Of a stretch of DNA of 34,415 bases, positions 26,097 to 33,722 are shown one piece after another; the stretch's first letter is position 1; every line of letters starts with the position of its first letter. This DNA is from Blastopirellula sp. (GTDB lineage: Bacteria; Planctomycetota; Planctomycetia; Pirellulales; Pirellulaceae): positions 67,187 to 101,601 of the forward strand of contig NZVR01000092.1 in NCBI GenBank assembly GCA_002701545.1, read 5' to 3'. The notes beneath the pieces are model-generated. The model saw only the letters and a program-made list of their open reading frames with translations. It ran no database searches and was not told the origin of the DNA. The position numbers and the translations under genes were made by a program.

Positions 26097-26621
26097 ATGC
26101 GTTGTTCTGGTCCCGTTGTCGTGTTTTTATTTGCGGTCGCCTGTACGTTTCCCTGTTCCTTGGCTGTATTACATGCAAGCCAGCCTCCCACGCCGGTGAT
26201 CGAACTGGATTCGGGACCGCTCACCCCCGGCATCGCACTTGCCGAATGCTCACGTCCAGTCCATCAGGTTCGCGTTCTCGTGGGGGCTCAATACCAACGC
26301 GCAACGTTGATACTCAACAGCAGCACACCAAAATTCGACGAGTTCGGCCGCCTGGTGGGTGGCATCGTCGGCCCAGGTATTCGCAAACCCCGCGGGTCAC
26401 AAAAAGAGGTGCGTCTGCAGTGCACGCTCGAGGTGGTAGACAAAGGACCAGAAAATTGGCGTCTCTACCGCATCCGTAGTCGGCAACTGAAAACGCCTCT
26501 GCGCATTGCCACCAAAGGCGCCATCGGAGACGGTGGACCGACACGGCTGCTTATTCTCGCTGCAGACAAACAGGTGCAGACGGTGGTCGAATGCACTCCA
26601 TACGGGTTAGCCGTTCCCTAG
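26097..26621 (+). CDS. Secreted protein of unknown function
   Basis: 174 residues with a clear GGAGGAG about six bases before the ATG. The signal peptide (VVVFLFAVACTFPCSLAVLHASQ) is followed by about 140 residues rich in beta strands (VHQVRVLVGAQYQRATLILNS, KEVRLQCTLEVVDKG, RLYRIRSRQLKTPLRI). No family recognised. The gene is the last of the dehydrogenase/NHL run (32 bases after the NHL stop), so it may share that transcript. Confidence 0.65.
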   Translation: MRCSGPVVVFLFAVACTFPCSLAVLHASQPPTPVIELDSGPLTPGIALAECSRPVHQVRVLVGAQYQRATLILNSSTPKFDEFGRLVGGIVGPGIRKPRGSQKEVRLQCTLEVVDKGPENWRLYRIRSRQLKTPLRIATKGAIGDGGPTRLLILAADKQVQTVVECTPYGLAVP

Positions 26622-27043
26622 CTTAAGTAGAAAAGCTTTGCAGAAATTTCACCGGTCAGTAGCAAACCATTCCTGTGGGAAGGAGGCACCCTGACACACA
26701 TGCTACCGACGTCTAAAGAACACGATCAGGGACTGCAGGCGACCTCCTCGGAATACGAACATTCCCGGGAACATTACCAATACTCGAAGCACTTAGCTAA
26801 AATAGCAAACGGCCCACCCAACCTACCACTCGCTCGCACATCTCATCACCGCATGCTCACATCGTCTCATGACTTCGCGCCTCACATTGCTTTGCACCTG
26901 GTGGACAATTCTGCTGTTCTGCTCGTCCGGCAGCGATTCGCTACCATCCTCAAACGCGAGCAAGATGATTCATCTTGGCAATGGGAAATACCGCCACGGG
27001 TAAACGTTTAAACTCTGAACACTCCTGAAGGAGAAAAAGTAAG
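26622..27043. other. Intergenic stretch with a doubtful small ORF
   Basis: About 420 bases before the caspase/FGE gene. An ATG-started frame 26700-27011 (103 residues) has AAGGAGG 13 bases upstream, which is far for a ribosome binding site, and a His/Ser/Tyr-rich translation without a domain (EYEHSREHYQYSKHLAK). I leave it as undecided. No RNA gene seen. Confidence 0.4.
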
Positions 27044-28690
27044 GTGAGTTTTTTTCGAAAAACCACGGTCATGGCGTTGATGGTGCTCGTCTCGTTTCTG
27101 GTCGGCGCAGCGCCCGTCTTCCTGCATGGTCAGGATCGCGTAGCACTGTTAATCGCCAATTCTGATTACGGCGAACATCCGTTACCCGAGGCCCAGACTC
27201 AGTTGGCAACGCTATCCCAAGCGCTCCGCAACGCAGGCTTCACAGTAACCGTCAAGGAAAACATCGAAAAAGACTTTCGTCGGGAATTCGAATCCTTCCT
27301 GCCGACCTGTCCCAATGGCGGCGTTTCCTTGGTTTACTACTGTGGATTTGCCAGTCGCTATCAACGCAAGATGTCACGCACGGTCGAAAAGCCCGATGGG
27401 ACGAAAGAAAAACAGTACTATTTCGAACCGGACTCGGGACTCTGGGGAACCAAGAGCAATACCCCCTACCGTCTGCACGACCTTGTTCAGGCCTTTCGTA
27501 TGAAAAGCCACGCACGCTTGAATCTCCTCGTACTCGATTGTGGCTACCACTGTCCTATGGCCACCGAGTCGCGGCAAGGTTTAACGGCCATCAACCCGAA
27601 GGACTGGCCGGGAGGAATGATCTGCTATGCGATGCCACCTGAGAACGTGCTGCCGGCCGAGACCTCGTCGTCACTGGCAACCAGTTTATCGCAGCAGGTC
27701 ACTGCAAAAGCTCGACCACTCGACGAGTTGATGGCCGAGGTGCAACGGGACGTCGGCCGACAGTCAGGCAATAGACAAAAGTTATGGTACCAATTCGCAT
27801 GGCCGAATGACGCGCGTGCGCATGTCGTGCCTAATACCAAACGCAAGATTGCCACTACCAAATTACCTCCGTCGGCTCCCCGGCCGGGTGATGAGTGGAT
27901 TAACAGTCTCGGCATGGTTTTCTGCTGGTGCCCGCCCGGCCAGTTTCGCATGGGCATCGACGCGCAACCGACACCTCAGACCCGCGACGCAGCGCCCGTG
28001 GACGTTACAATCAGCCAAGGGTTTTGGATCAGCAAATATGAACTCACCCTGGGCGATTACGGCCGAGCGAGAAAACGCAACCCAGAGGGTCGTGAATTGG
28101 TCGCCTTGGTACACGCCAATCAACCGATCACGGGAATCAAAGGACCGACGGCTCTTAAATTTGGCGAAGGAACTTTGGCACCCGTGGAGAAGAAAGCCGG
28201 CTGCTTGCCTGCAGGCTGGGGCTACAGGCTGCCCACCGAAGCGGAATGGGAGTACGCCTGCCGTGCCGGCAGCTCGACGCACTTTGCATTCGGTAACTCA
28301 GCCGACGACCTCCATCGTTATGCCAACTACGCCGATCGCACGCTGCACGAGGAAGACAGTTCCTTTCACTATGGCGACCTGGCGGCTGACGACGGTGTCG
28401 GACGTCGACCGGCACCCATTGGTTCGTACCTGCCCAACGCCTGGGGCATTCATGACATGCACGGTAACGTCGCCGAATTCGTACAGGACGAGTACCTGGC
28501 CCAACTGCCCGGCGGCAAAGACCCTGTGGGAAGGGTAGAAAAACGGAGCAACATCGTCATCCGTGGAGGCACGTGGTGCAGTTTGCCGGCATACTGCCAG
28601 AGCGGTTTTCGGCAAGTTGGCAAGTTGAGCAATAACGGGGGTCACTCCGACTTTCGTGGCCTCAGAGTGGTGCTTGCGCGCGAAAAATAA
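27044..28690 (+). CDS. Degenerate caspase-like domain fused to an FGE/sulfatase-modifying-factor-like domain
   Basis: 548 residues; the GTG at 27044 has GAAGGAG ten bases upstream and leads into a signal peptide (MALMVLVSFLVGAAPVFLHG). Residues about 30-265 have a caspase (peptidase C14) shape: DRVALLIANSDYG, LSQALRNAGFTVTV, VSLVYYCGF, and LLVLDCGYH. The usual catalytic Gly-His-Gly is CGF (100-102) and the D-x-C-R block reads D165-C166-G, so it is probably inactive. Residues 284-546 are an FGE-sulfatase fold (PF03781): MVFCWCPPGQFRMG, YRLPTEAEWEYACRAG, MHGNVAEF, IRGGTWCS, FRGLRVV. The last part holds two cysteines (512 and 518) but spaced as C-x5-C, not C-x4-C of true FGE, so the formylglycine function is doubtful. 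It precedes the DUF1592 gene by 34 bases. Confidence 0.85.
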   Translation: MSFFRKTTVMALMVLVSFLVGAAPVFLHGQDRVALLIANSDYGEHPLPEAQTQLATLSQALRNAGFTVTVKENIEKDFRREFESFLPTCPNGGVSLVYYCGFASRYQRKMSRTVEKPDGTKEKQYYFEPDSGLWGTKSNTPYRLHDLVQAFRMKSHARLNLLVLDCGYHCPMATESRQGLTAINPKDWPGGMICYAMPPENVLPAETSSSLATSLSQQVTAKARPLDELMAEVQRDVGRQSGNRQKLWYQFAWPNDARAHVVPNTKRKIATTKLPPSAPRPGDEWINSLGMVFCWCPPGQFRMGIDAQPTPQTRDAAPVDVTISQGFWISKYELTLGDYGRARKRNPEGRELVALVHANQPITGIKGPTALKFGEGTLAPVEKKAGCLPAGWGYRLPTEAEWEYACRAGSSTHFAFGNSADDLHRYANYADRTLHEEDSSFHYGDLAADDGVGRRPAPIGSYLPNAWGIHDMHGNVAEFVQDEYLAQLPGGKDPVGRVEKRSNIVIRGGTWCSLPAYCQSGFRQVGKLSNNGGHSDFRGLRVVLAREK

Positions 28691-28724
28691 CCCCGATCGA
28701 ATCCCGATAAACAATCAACGACAC

Positions 28725-30821
28725 ATGACCGGATCGCCCTACAACTCGGTAGCCAACGCCGCTGGCGGCAAACCTGCCTTCGTCTCAACACCCAGCATCT
28801 CTGCCAGCAAACTCGCTTGCTCGTTGCTCGTCGTGTTGTGGAGCACCCCCGTCGTCGCGGCGGATCCGATTTCATTTGACAGTACCGTCAAACCTTTTCT
28901 GAACCAATACTGTGCCGAGTGCCACAGCGGAGCATCTCCGGAAGGGGACATCTCGCTGAAGTCACTGACCGGCAATCTGTCGCGCGAGGGCGAACTCCAG
29001 CGTTGGGAAAAGATCTACCATCAGTTGACCCTGGCAACGATGCCACCTCCAGCGGAAGCGCAACCCAACCGGAACACGCGAGTCATGGTCGTGCGGTGGC
29101 TGGAACAGCTGTTTGCCAACGCTGGGATGCCGATCGAAAACAAACTTTCCCGCCCCGGCTATGGCAACTACCTGCCACACGCGTCGCTATTCGGTGACGC
29201 CCCGGTGCAACCGTCTTTCTCGCCACCCAGGCTATGGCGCATTCGCCCAGCAGTTTATGCCAACCGTTTACAGCAAGTTGCCAAAGGTGGCAACTACGTC
29301 AAACCGTTCACGCTCAAGTCCGGAGGTCATACTTTCCGCGATTATGACAATCAGTATGTCATCGCCGGTGCCGATCTGGCGCAACTGATGGCAAACACGA
29401 AAGTCGCCGCAGATCTCTTGACTCAAACGATCGATGACAAAGGCCAACGCAAACGCGGGCCGCGGACACCGGAACAATTATTTCAACTACTGGACCCCGA
29501 CAACGCGTCACCGAGTGATGAACAATTCACAACCGCTGTTGACTGGCTGTACCATCATGTGCTCCTGCGCGACCCAACTGACGAAGAAGCACAACGGACC
29601 ATCGCGTTTGCTCGCCAGAGCATGTCAGCGGACGGTCGAGAACTCGGAGTCCGCAACCTGGTCTCCGCTGTCTTATTGCATCCAGAATGTCTATACCGCA
29701 GCGAACAGGGGACAAGCCAAGTCGACGAACTCGGCCGCGTCATGCTGCTCCCCCGCGAACTGGCATTCGCGATTGCCTACAGTCTGACCGATCGCCGCCC
29801 TGACGAAACGCTGCTTCAAGCCGCAGACGAAGGTCACCTGACGGATCGTAAGCAGGTGCAAACCCAGGTCGAGCGGATTCTCACAGATGACACGATCGAC
29901 AAACCGCGGATCTTAGGATTTTTCCGTGAGTATTTTGAATATGGTGGCGCCGTGGACGTGTTCAAAGATCTGGCTCTCAATCGCAATCACGCACCTGAGA
30001 TCCTGGTAAGTGACACAGATCACCTGATCATGCACATTTACCGGCAGGACAAGGACGTACTGCGCGAGTTGCTCACCACCAACAAGAGCTTCGTGCAATT
30101 CGGAATGGATTCGAAGACCAAGCAGCCCGTCAAAGCGTCAGCCAAAAATCTGGGCGCCCACTTTGCGTACAACTTGCCGCCCGACTGGAAGTGGATTCCT
30201 GACCAGCCGATTGCGCTGCCGAATGCTCAGCGGGCAGGGATTCTTACCCAACCCGCCTGGCTTGTTGCCAAGAGCGGCAACTTCGATAACGATGCGATTC
30301 GCCGCGGACTCTGGGTACGGGCCAAGTTGCTCGGCGGCAGCGTTCCGGACGTTCCCATCACCGTCGATGCGCAACTCCCAAACGATGAAACGTTAACCTT
30401 GCGAGAAAAGATGGCAGTCACCGAAGAGGCTTACTGCTGGAAGTGTCATCAAAATACAAATCCGGTCGGCCTGCCTTTTGAAATGTTTGATCATTTCGGG
30501 CGCTGGCGGACGCAAGAACTAGGTAAACCGGTCGTCACCACCGGCGCGATCAACAACAGCCACGCAGAAGGGCTCGACGGAAACGTACCCGACGCGATTG
30601 CCATGGTTCGCAAGCTGGCCGATTCCCCGCGTGTTCGCCAGGTTTTTGTCAGGCATGCGTTTCGTTACTACATGGGACGCAACGAAACAATCCACGACGC
30701 AGCGACCCTGCGCCGTGCCGATCAAGACTATGTCAACAGCGGTGGGAGCATGAAAGCATTAATTGCTTCGCTACTGACCAGCGATTCGTTCTTGTATCGC
30801 AAACCAATTCAGGGAAAATAA
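28725..30821 (+). CDS. DUF1592/DUF1588/DUF1585 planctomycete cytochrome-type protein
   Basis: 698 residues from the ATG at 28725, because it lies after the FGE gene stop and leads into a signal peptide ending VVAAD (upstream in-frame residues belong to the overlapping gene end). A c-type heme site C63-A-E-C-H67 forms the PSD1/PSCyt1-like N-terminal cytochrome region. It is followed by DUF1587-like, DUF1595 (LYHHVLLRDPTDEEAQRTIA) and DUF1592 parts (LPRELAFAIAYSLTDRRPDE), the DUF1588 block (KCHQNTNPVGLPFEMFDHFG) and the DUF1585 block (HAFRYYMGRNETIHDAATLR). DUF1588 contains a second CWKCH heme-like site. The family function is unresolved but is tied to extracellular or periplasmic electron transfer. 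The DUF1552 gene follows by 38 bases. Confidence 0.92.
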   Translation: MTGSPYNSVANAAGGKPAFVSTPSISASKLACSLLVVLWSTPVVAADPISFDSTVKPFLNQYCAECHSGASPEGDISLKSLTGNLSREGELQRWEKIYHQLTLATMPPPAEAQPNRNTRVMVVRWLEQLFANAGMPIENKLSRPGYGNYLPHASLFGDAPVQPSFSPPRLWRIRPAVYANRLQQVAKGGNYVKPFTLKSGGHTFRDYDNQYVIAGADLAQLMANTKVAADLLTQTIDDKGQRKRGPRTPEQLFQLLDPDNASPSDEQFTTAVDWLYHHVLLRDPTDEEAQRTIAFARQSMSADGRELGVRNLVSAVLLHPECLYRSEQGTSQVDELGRVMLLPRELAFAIAYSLTDRRPDETLLQAADEGHLTDRKQVQTQVERILTDDTIDKPRILGFFREYFEYGGAVDVFKDLALNRNHAPEILVSDTDHLIMHIYRQDKDVLRELLTTNKSFVQFGMDSKTKQPVKASAKNLGAHFAYNLPPDWKWIPDQPIALPNAQRAGILTQPAWLVAKSGNFDNDAIRRGLWVRAKLLGGSVPDVPITVDAQLPNDETLTLREKMAVTEEAYCWKCHQNTNPVGLPFEMFDHFGRWRTQELGKPVVTTGAINNSHAEGLDGNVPDAIAMVRKLADSPRVRQVFVRHAFRYYMGRNETIHDAATLRRADQDYVNSGGSMKALIASLLTSDSFLYRKPIQGK

Positions 30822-30859
30822 CCATCAGCCATACCGTGACTACGATGGAAGGATCATCC

Positions 30860-32263
30860 ATGACCATTTCTCGCCGCGATCTCCTCCGTAACGCCTCACT
30901 GGGTGCCGGGGCGCTGACACTATCGCCCGTCCTCAGCCAGATTCAAGCTCAGGCTGCCGGCGTCACTCAGCGAGTTCCTCGGTTTGTATTCGTGGTCGAA
31001 GGCAACGGCCTACCGCCCCAACACGTCATGCCGCTGGGATACAAATTTAAATCGGTCAAAGCCGGTGGAGGTTGGGTCCGAGAACGCGCGACGATGCTGA
31101 ACGAATCACTGGAAGGTAAAGAATTAGCCGAATCACTCCAGCCGATCGTGAACTATCAAGATCGCATCACACTCGTACACGGACTGTCAGGCAAAATCTC
31201 TGGTGGCGGTCACTCCAACGATTTTGGCGCACTGGGCGCTTACAACTGTGGCAGCGGAGTGGGCAACAGTGGTGCGCCGCAAGGCGAAACGGTTGACGTG
31301 GCAGTCGGCAAACAGTTGGGCGGTATTTTCCCGCACTTTGGCGTTGGAATCTCCGACCGCAACACACACGATGTCATCTACAACTGTTCGGCCTGGGGCA
31401 AAAGCCAACCGACACCGACGATCTGCCAACCCATGACCTCCTACGGTGCATTGTTCGGCAGTGTGGCTGGCGGCAGCTCCAAAGCAGAGTTCAACGCCAA
31501 GACCAACTTGCTCGATTTCCTGCGTGATGATGTCAAGCGGCTTCGAAGTCAGGTGGCCGGTCCCGAAAAAGACAAGCTCGAGGCGCATTTGAAAGGCTAC
31601 GAAGACATGCGCAATCGACAGAGTCGCCTGGGAAAAATCGAGGGCACGCTGCGACGGACCGCACCTCAAGTTGACGACAAGTTCAAGTCGGAGGTCGAGT
31701 CCGATCGCCTCGACGCCCAGTTCGACATCGCCGCCGCGGCACTGATCGGCGGATTAACTAACTCCATCACCATTGCCTCGGGTGTGGGCAACCCGTTCTT
31801 CAGTGTCAAGTTCACCGGACTGGGTATCGACATTGGCAAGCACTCGATTGGTCACGGCAGCGGTTTCGCTGGCATGAACGCCGACCAACTGAAAGTTAAG
31901 ATTCGCAAATTTCACTTCCAGCTGATTCACGATCTGATGAAGAAACTGGAAGCGGTACCTGAGGGCGACGGCTCGATGCTCGACCATACGGTCATTGTGT
32001 ATTTGTCCGACGCCGCCGAAGCTCACCACAGCCGCTGCCGTGAGTGGCCGTTCGTCCTGATTCCCGGCAAGCACACGGGATTGGTCGGTGGCCGCTACCT
32101 CCACTTCCCGCACTACGGACAGCAGGGCCACCGTGAACACGGCAATCTCTACACCACACTGCTGCATGCCGTGGGCGATAAACGCACCTACTTTGGCGTG
32201 CACGACGCGATGCTCAAAGGAGACGCCGGCGGCGACGGACCGCTGCCCGAGTTGCTTGGATAA
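30860..32263 (+). CDS. DUF1552 Tat-exported protein
   Basis: 467 residues from the ATG at 30860, chosen for the AAGGA seven bases upstream and because the Tat motif SRRDLLRNA starts immediately after. The hydrophobic part GAGALTLSPVLSQIQAQA completes a Tat signal. The body matches DUF1552 (PF07586): PRFVFVVEGNGLPPQHVMP, INYQ-like pattern in IVNYQDRITLVHGLSG, HSNDFGALG, TVIVYLSDAAEAHHSRCREWPFVLIPG, and GQQGHREHGNLYTTLLHAVG. In planctomycetes DUF1552 genes almost always follow a DUF1592-type cytochrome, as here. The pair is co-transcribed judging by the 38-base gap. Function unresolved; the fold is related to the alkaline-phosphatase superfamily. Confidence 0.92.
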   Translation: MTISRRDLLRNASLGAGALTLSPVLSQIQAQAAGVTQRVPRFVFVVEGNGLPPQHVMPLGYKFKSVKAGGGWVRERATMLNESLEGKELAESLQPIVNYQDRITLVHGLSGKISGGGHSNDFGALGAYNCGSGVGNSGAPQGETVDVAVGKQLGGIFPHFGVGISDRNTHDVIYNCSAWGKSQPTPTICQPMTSYGALFGSVAGGSSKAEFNAKTNLLDFLRDDVKRLRSQVAGPEKDKLEAHLKGYEDMRNRQSRLGKIEGTLRRTAPQVDDKFKSEVESDRLDAQFDIAAAALIGGLTNSITIASGVGNPFFSVKFTGLGIDIGKHSIGHGSGFAGMNADQLKVKIRKFHFQLIHDLMKKLEAVPEGDGSMLDHTVIVYLSDAAEAHHSRCREWPFVLIPGKHTGLVGGRYLHFPHYGQQGHREHGNLYTTLLHAVGDKRTYFGVHDAMLKGDAGGDGPLPELLG

Positions 32264-32627
32264 TTTGCAAAGCAACCAGCGAGACGCAACCTCCGGTGAA
32301 ACAGCTGCTGTCCAGCGTTGCGTTCCAGAGCCCCGTCAGGCCTGGGGCGTCACGTTGCTGGCACCTGCTGCAAAAAATTCTTCGCCAGCACGGTGAACCT
32401 TTCCGTCACTGGGTCGTCTAAGTAAGTGTCGCGCGAGTCAGCGACTCAGAAACAGTAGACATAACTCCCAACTCACGGGTTTTGATCGTTCCATGACGAT
32501 GCAACACAAACAACACGATACGAATTTAAGCTGGCAGGGGCTTGGCGATACGGCCGTACGTCAATCGAGCACGCTCGATTTGTATCCGCTTCGCTTGTGA
32601 CACAGGGTGCATGGTTCATTCGACCTC
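32264..32627. other. Region between the DUF1552 gene and the tRNA array
   Basis: About 360 bases without a gene. One perfect hairpin is present (AATCGAG / CTCGATT, 32563-32580, loop CACG) but no T-run follows. It probably holds the promoter region of the array, yet I see no convincing promoter. Confidence 0.45.
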
Positions 32628-32663
32628 AAAACCCGGTGTCGCACGGCATCGGGTTTTTTATTT
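32628..32663 (+). terminator. Strong Rho-independent terminator abutting the first tRNA
   Basis: An 11-bp stem, AAAACCCGGTG (32628-32638) with CATCGGGTTTT (32647-32657), loop TCGCACGG, is followed by TTATTT and ends exactly at the base before tRNA-Lys (32664). On the plus strand this is a classic intrinsic terminator. It may end the DUF1592/DUF1552 transcript or attenuate transcription of the array. Confidence 0.75.
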
Positions 32664-32735
32664 GGGACCGAGGTGTAACGGCAGCATCACTGGCTCTTAA
32701 CCAGTTGGGTCGGGGTTCGAGTCCCTGCGGTCTCA
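32664..32735 (+). tRNA. tRNA-Lys (CUU)
   Basis: 72 nt cloverleaf. Acceptor GGGACCG pairs with CGGTCTC; anticodon stem ACTGG/CCAGT with loop CTCTTAA gives anticodon CUU; T arm CGGGG-TTCGAGT-CCCTG; discriminator A. Base 8 is A instead of the usual U. No CCA is encoded (next bases CCT). Confidence 0.9.
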
Positions 32736-32739
32736 CCTT

Positions 32740-32762
32740 GGAGCGACATCATTGGTCGCTCC
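32740..32762 (+). other. 8-bp perfect hairpin just after tRNA-Lys
   Basis: GGAGCGAC (32740-32747) and GTCGCTCC (32755-32762) with loop ATCATTG, followed by TTTC. It may be a processing or weak termination signal. A similar hairpin at 32832-32853 carries the same CATCATTGG string, indicating duplication of the unit. Confidence 0.6.
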
Positions 32763-32780
32763 TTTCAAACACAAAAACAC

Positions 32781-32825
32781 AGTGGGACTGGTTCCGAGGA
32801 AGGTTCGAGTCCCTGCAATCCCACT
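32781..32825 (+). pseudogene. Decayed tRNA remnant (acceptor and T arm only)
   Basis: AGTGGGA (32781-32787) pairs perfectly with TCCCACT (32819-32825) as an acceptor-like stem, and GGTTCGAGTCCCTGC is identical to the T arm region of tRNA-Lys. The D and anticodon arms are missing. Together with the following hairpin it looks like a partially deleted duplicate of the tRNA-Lys unit. Confidence 0.6.
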
Positions 32826-32831
32826 TGGCAT

Positions 32832-32853
32832 CATTGGCACCCGGATGCCAATG
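32832..32853 (+). other. 8-bp perfect hairpin after the tRNA remnant
   Basis: CATTGGCA (32832-32839) and TGCCAATG (32846-32853), loop CCCGGA, no T-run. It shares the CATCATTGG string with the hairpin after tRNA-Lys, so it is a diverged copy of that flank. Confidence 0.55.
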
Positions 32854-32919
32854 AAGACGAGATACCAAGCAACATCCGTCCGGGGTGCCCGGGGCACGGT
32901 CTGATCTGATGGATAACGC

Positions 32920-32990
32920 GCACTGGTGGTCCAGCGGCAAGACACCGCACTCGTAATGCGGCAACGAGGGTTCGATTCCCTCCCGGTGCT
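32920..32990 (+). tRNA. tRNA-Thr (CGU)
   Basis: 71 nt cloverleaf. Acceptor GCACTGG/CCGGTGC; anticodon stem CCGCA/TGCGG with loop CTCGTAA, anticodon CGU; T arm GAGGG-TTCGATT-CCCTC; discriminator U. No CCA encoded (next bases CTG). Confidence 0.93.
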
Positions 32991-33040
32991 CTGAGAACGT
33001 GTCGACGTTCACGATCTTTGACAACTTACAAACCAATCAT

Positions 33041-33111
33041 GCGCCCATGATGTAGCGGCAGCCTGTCGCCTTGCCATGGCGGACGTGTGGGTTCGACTCC
33101 CACTGGGCGCT
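33041..33111 (+). tRNA. tRNA-Gly (GCC)
   Basis: 71 nt cloverleaf. Acceptor GCGCCCA/TGGGCGC; anticodon stem TCGCC/GGCGG with loop TTGCCAT, anticodon GCC; T arm GTGGG-TTCGACT-CCCAC; discriminator U. The D stem has a U-C mismatch. No CCA encoded (CTC follows). Confidence 0.92.
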
Positions 33112-33152
33112 CTCAAGGTCAGGACGTGGGACAGATACCTACCCGTCATTCC

Positions 33153-33183
33153 GCACGATCACGGGTTCGGACTCAGTCGTGCT
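33153..33183 (+). pseudogene. Possible second tRNA remnant
   Basis: GCACGA (33153-33158) pairs with TCGTGC (33177-33182) around a T-loop-like string GGGTTCGGACTC. Like the remnant at 32781 it is an acceptor-like stem plus T-arm-like sequence with no anticodon arm. The gap between tRNA-Gly and tRNA-Asn holds nothing else. Confidence 0.35.
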
Positions 33184-33196
33184 GATCAATCGAGAT

Positions 33197-33268
33197 TCCG
33201 GTGTGGCCAAACGGTAAGGCAGCGGCCTGTTAAGCCGACGAGTGAAGGTTCGATTCCTTCCACCGGAG
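33197..33268 (+). tRNA. tRNA-Asn (GUU)
   Basis: 72 nt cloverleaf. Acceptor TCCGGTG/CACCGGA; anticodon loop CTGTTAA, anticodon GUU, stem GCGGC/GCCGA with a terminal G-A mismatch; T arm GAAGG-TTCGATT-CCTTC; discriminator G. No CCA encoded (CTT follows). Confidence 0.92.
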
Positions 33269-33279
33269 CTTCAATCGAC

Positions 33280-33368
33280 GGAAGGGCAAGCCAACTGGCG
33301 ATGGCAGCCGCCTCGAAAGCGGTCGAGCGTGACAAGCGCCTTGATGGGTTCGACTCCCTCACCTTCCG
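33280..33368 (+). tRNA. tRNA-Ser (CGA)
   Basis: 89 nt, type II length. Acceptor GGAAGGG/ACCTTCC with a G7-A66 mismatch; anticodon stem GCCGC/GCGGT, loop CTCGAAA, anticodon CGA; long variable arm; discriminator G. The T stem GATGGG/CCCTC needs a bulged U. No CCA encoded (CTA follows). Confidence 0.88.
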
Positions 33369-33381
33369 CTAAGCAGAACAT

Positions 33382-33453
33382 GTGCTCTTGGCCGAGCGGC
33401 AAAGGCTCCGGTCTTCCACACCGGTAAGGCGGGTTCGACTCCCGCAGAGCACT
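33382..33453 (+). tRNA. tRNA-Gly (UCC)
   Basis: 72 nt, well-formed cloverleaf. Acceptor GTGCTCT/AGAGCAC; anticodon stem CCGGT/ACCGG, loop CTTCCAC, anticodon UCC; T arm GCGGG-TTCGACT-CCCGC; discriminator U. CTC follows the discriminator; the next tRNA-like element starts two bases later. Confidence 0.94.
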
Positions 33454-33454
33454 C

Positions 33455-33522
33455 TCTCCGGCGCGTAGTCGCGGCGTGAGCCTTTGAAGCTCGCAGATCG
33501 GGTGCAATTCCCGGACGGAGCG
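33455..33522 (+). tRNA. Aberrant tRNA-Gln-like element (UUG)
   Basis: 68 nt. The anticodon arm TGAGC-CTTTGAA-GCTCG is perfect with anticodon UUG, and a T stem TCGGG/CCCGG exists, but the T loop is TGCAATT, lacking the conserved TTC. The acceptor pairs only in its centre (CTCCG/CGGAG) with mismatches at both ends, and the D region folds as CGCG-TAGT-CGCG without the G18G19 doublet. It could be a decaying gene or a non-canonical tRNA; a normal tRNA-Gln (CUG) follows 18 bases later. Confidence 0.55.
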
Positions 33523-33540
33523 TTTTCGGATTTTAAAAAA

Positions 33541-33615
33541 TGCGGGGTAGTTGCTGTTGGTAGTAACGCCTGGCTCTGAACCAGGAGGCCGTTGGTTCGA
33601 TTCCAACTCCCGCAG
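33541..33615 (+). tRNA. tRNA-Gln (CUG)
   Basis: 75 nt cloverleaf. Acceptor TGCGGGG/TCCCGCA; anticodon stem CCTGG/CCAGG, loop CTCTGAA, anticodon CUG; T arm GTTGG-TTCGATT-CCAAC; discriminator G. No CCA encoded (CTT follows). Confidence 0.93.
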
Positions 33616-33626
33616 CTTGCAGTCAC

Positions 33627-33711
33627 GGAAGTCATCCGGCTGGATGAGGGGCCTGTCTTGAAAACAGGTAGTCGCAATCGCGACTTGTGAGTTCGAGTCT
33701 CACGGCTTCCG
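33627..33711 (+). tRNA. tRNA-Ser (UGA)
   Basis: 85 nt, type II. Acceptor GGAAGTC/GGCTTCC; anticodon stem CCTGT/ACAGG, loop CTTGAAA, anticodon UGA; variable arm stem AGTCGC/GCGACT; T arm GTGAG-TTCGAGT-CTCAC; discriminator G. No CCA encoded (CTG follows). Confidence 0.94.
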
Positions 33712-33722
33712 CTGCAAAACAC

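Noticed and set aside
26700-27011. 103-residue frame before the caspase/FGE gene
   Set aside because: The AAGGAGG motif is 13 bases from the ATG and the translation has no recognisable features; left undecided.
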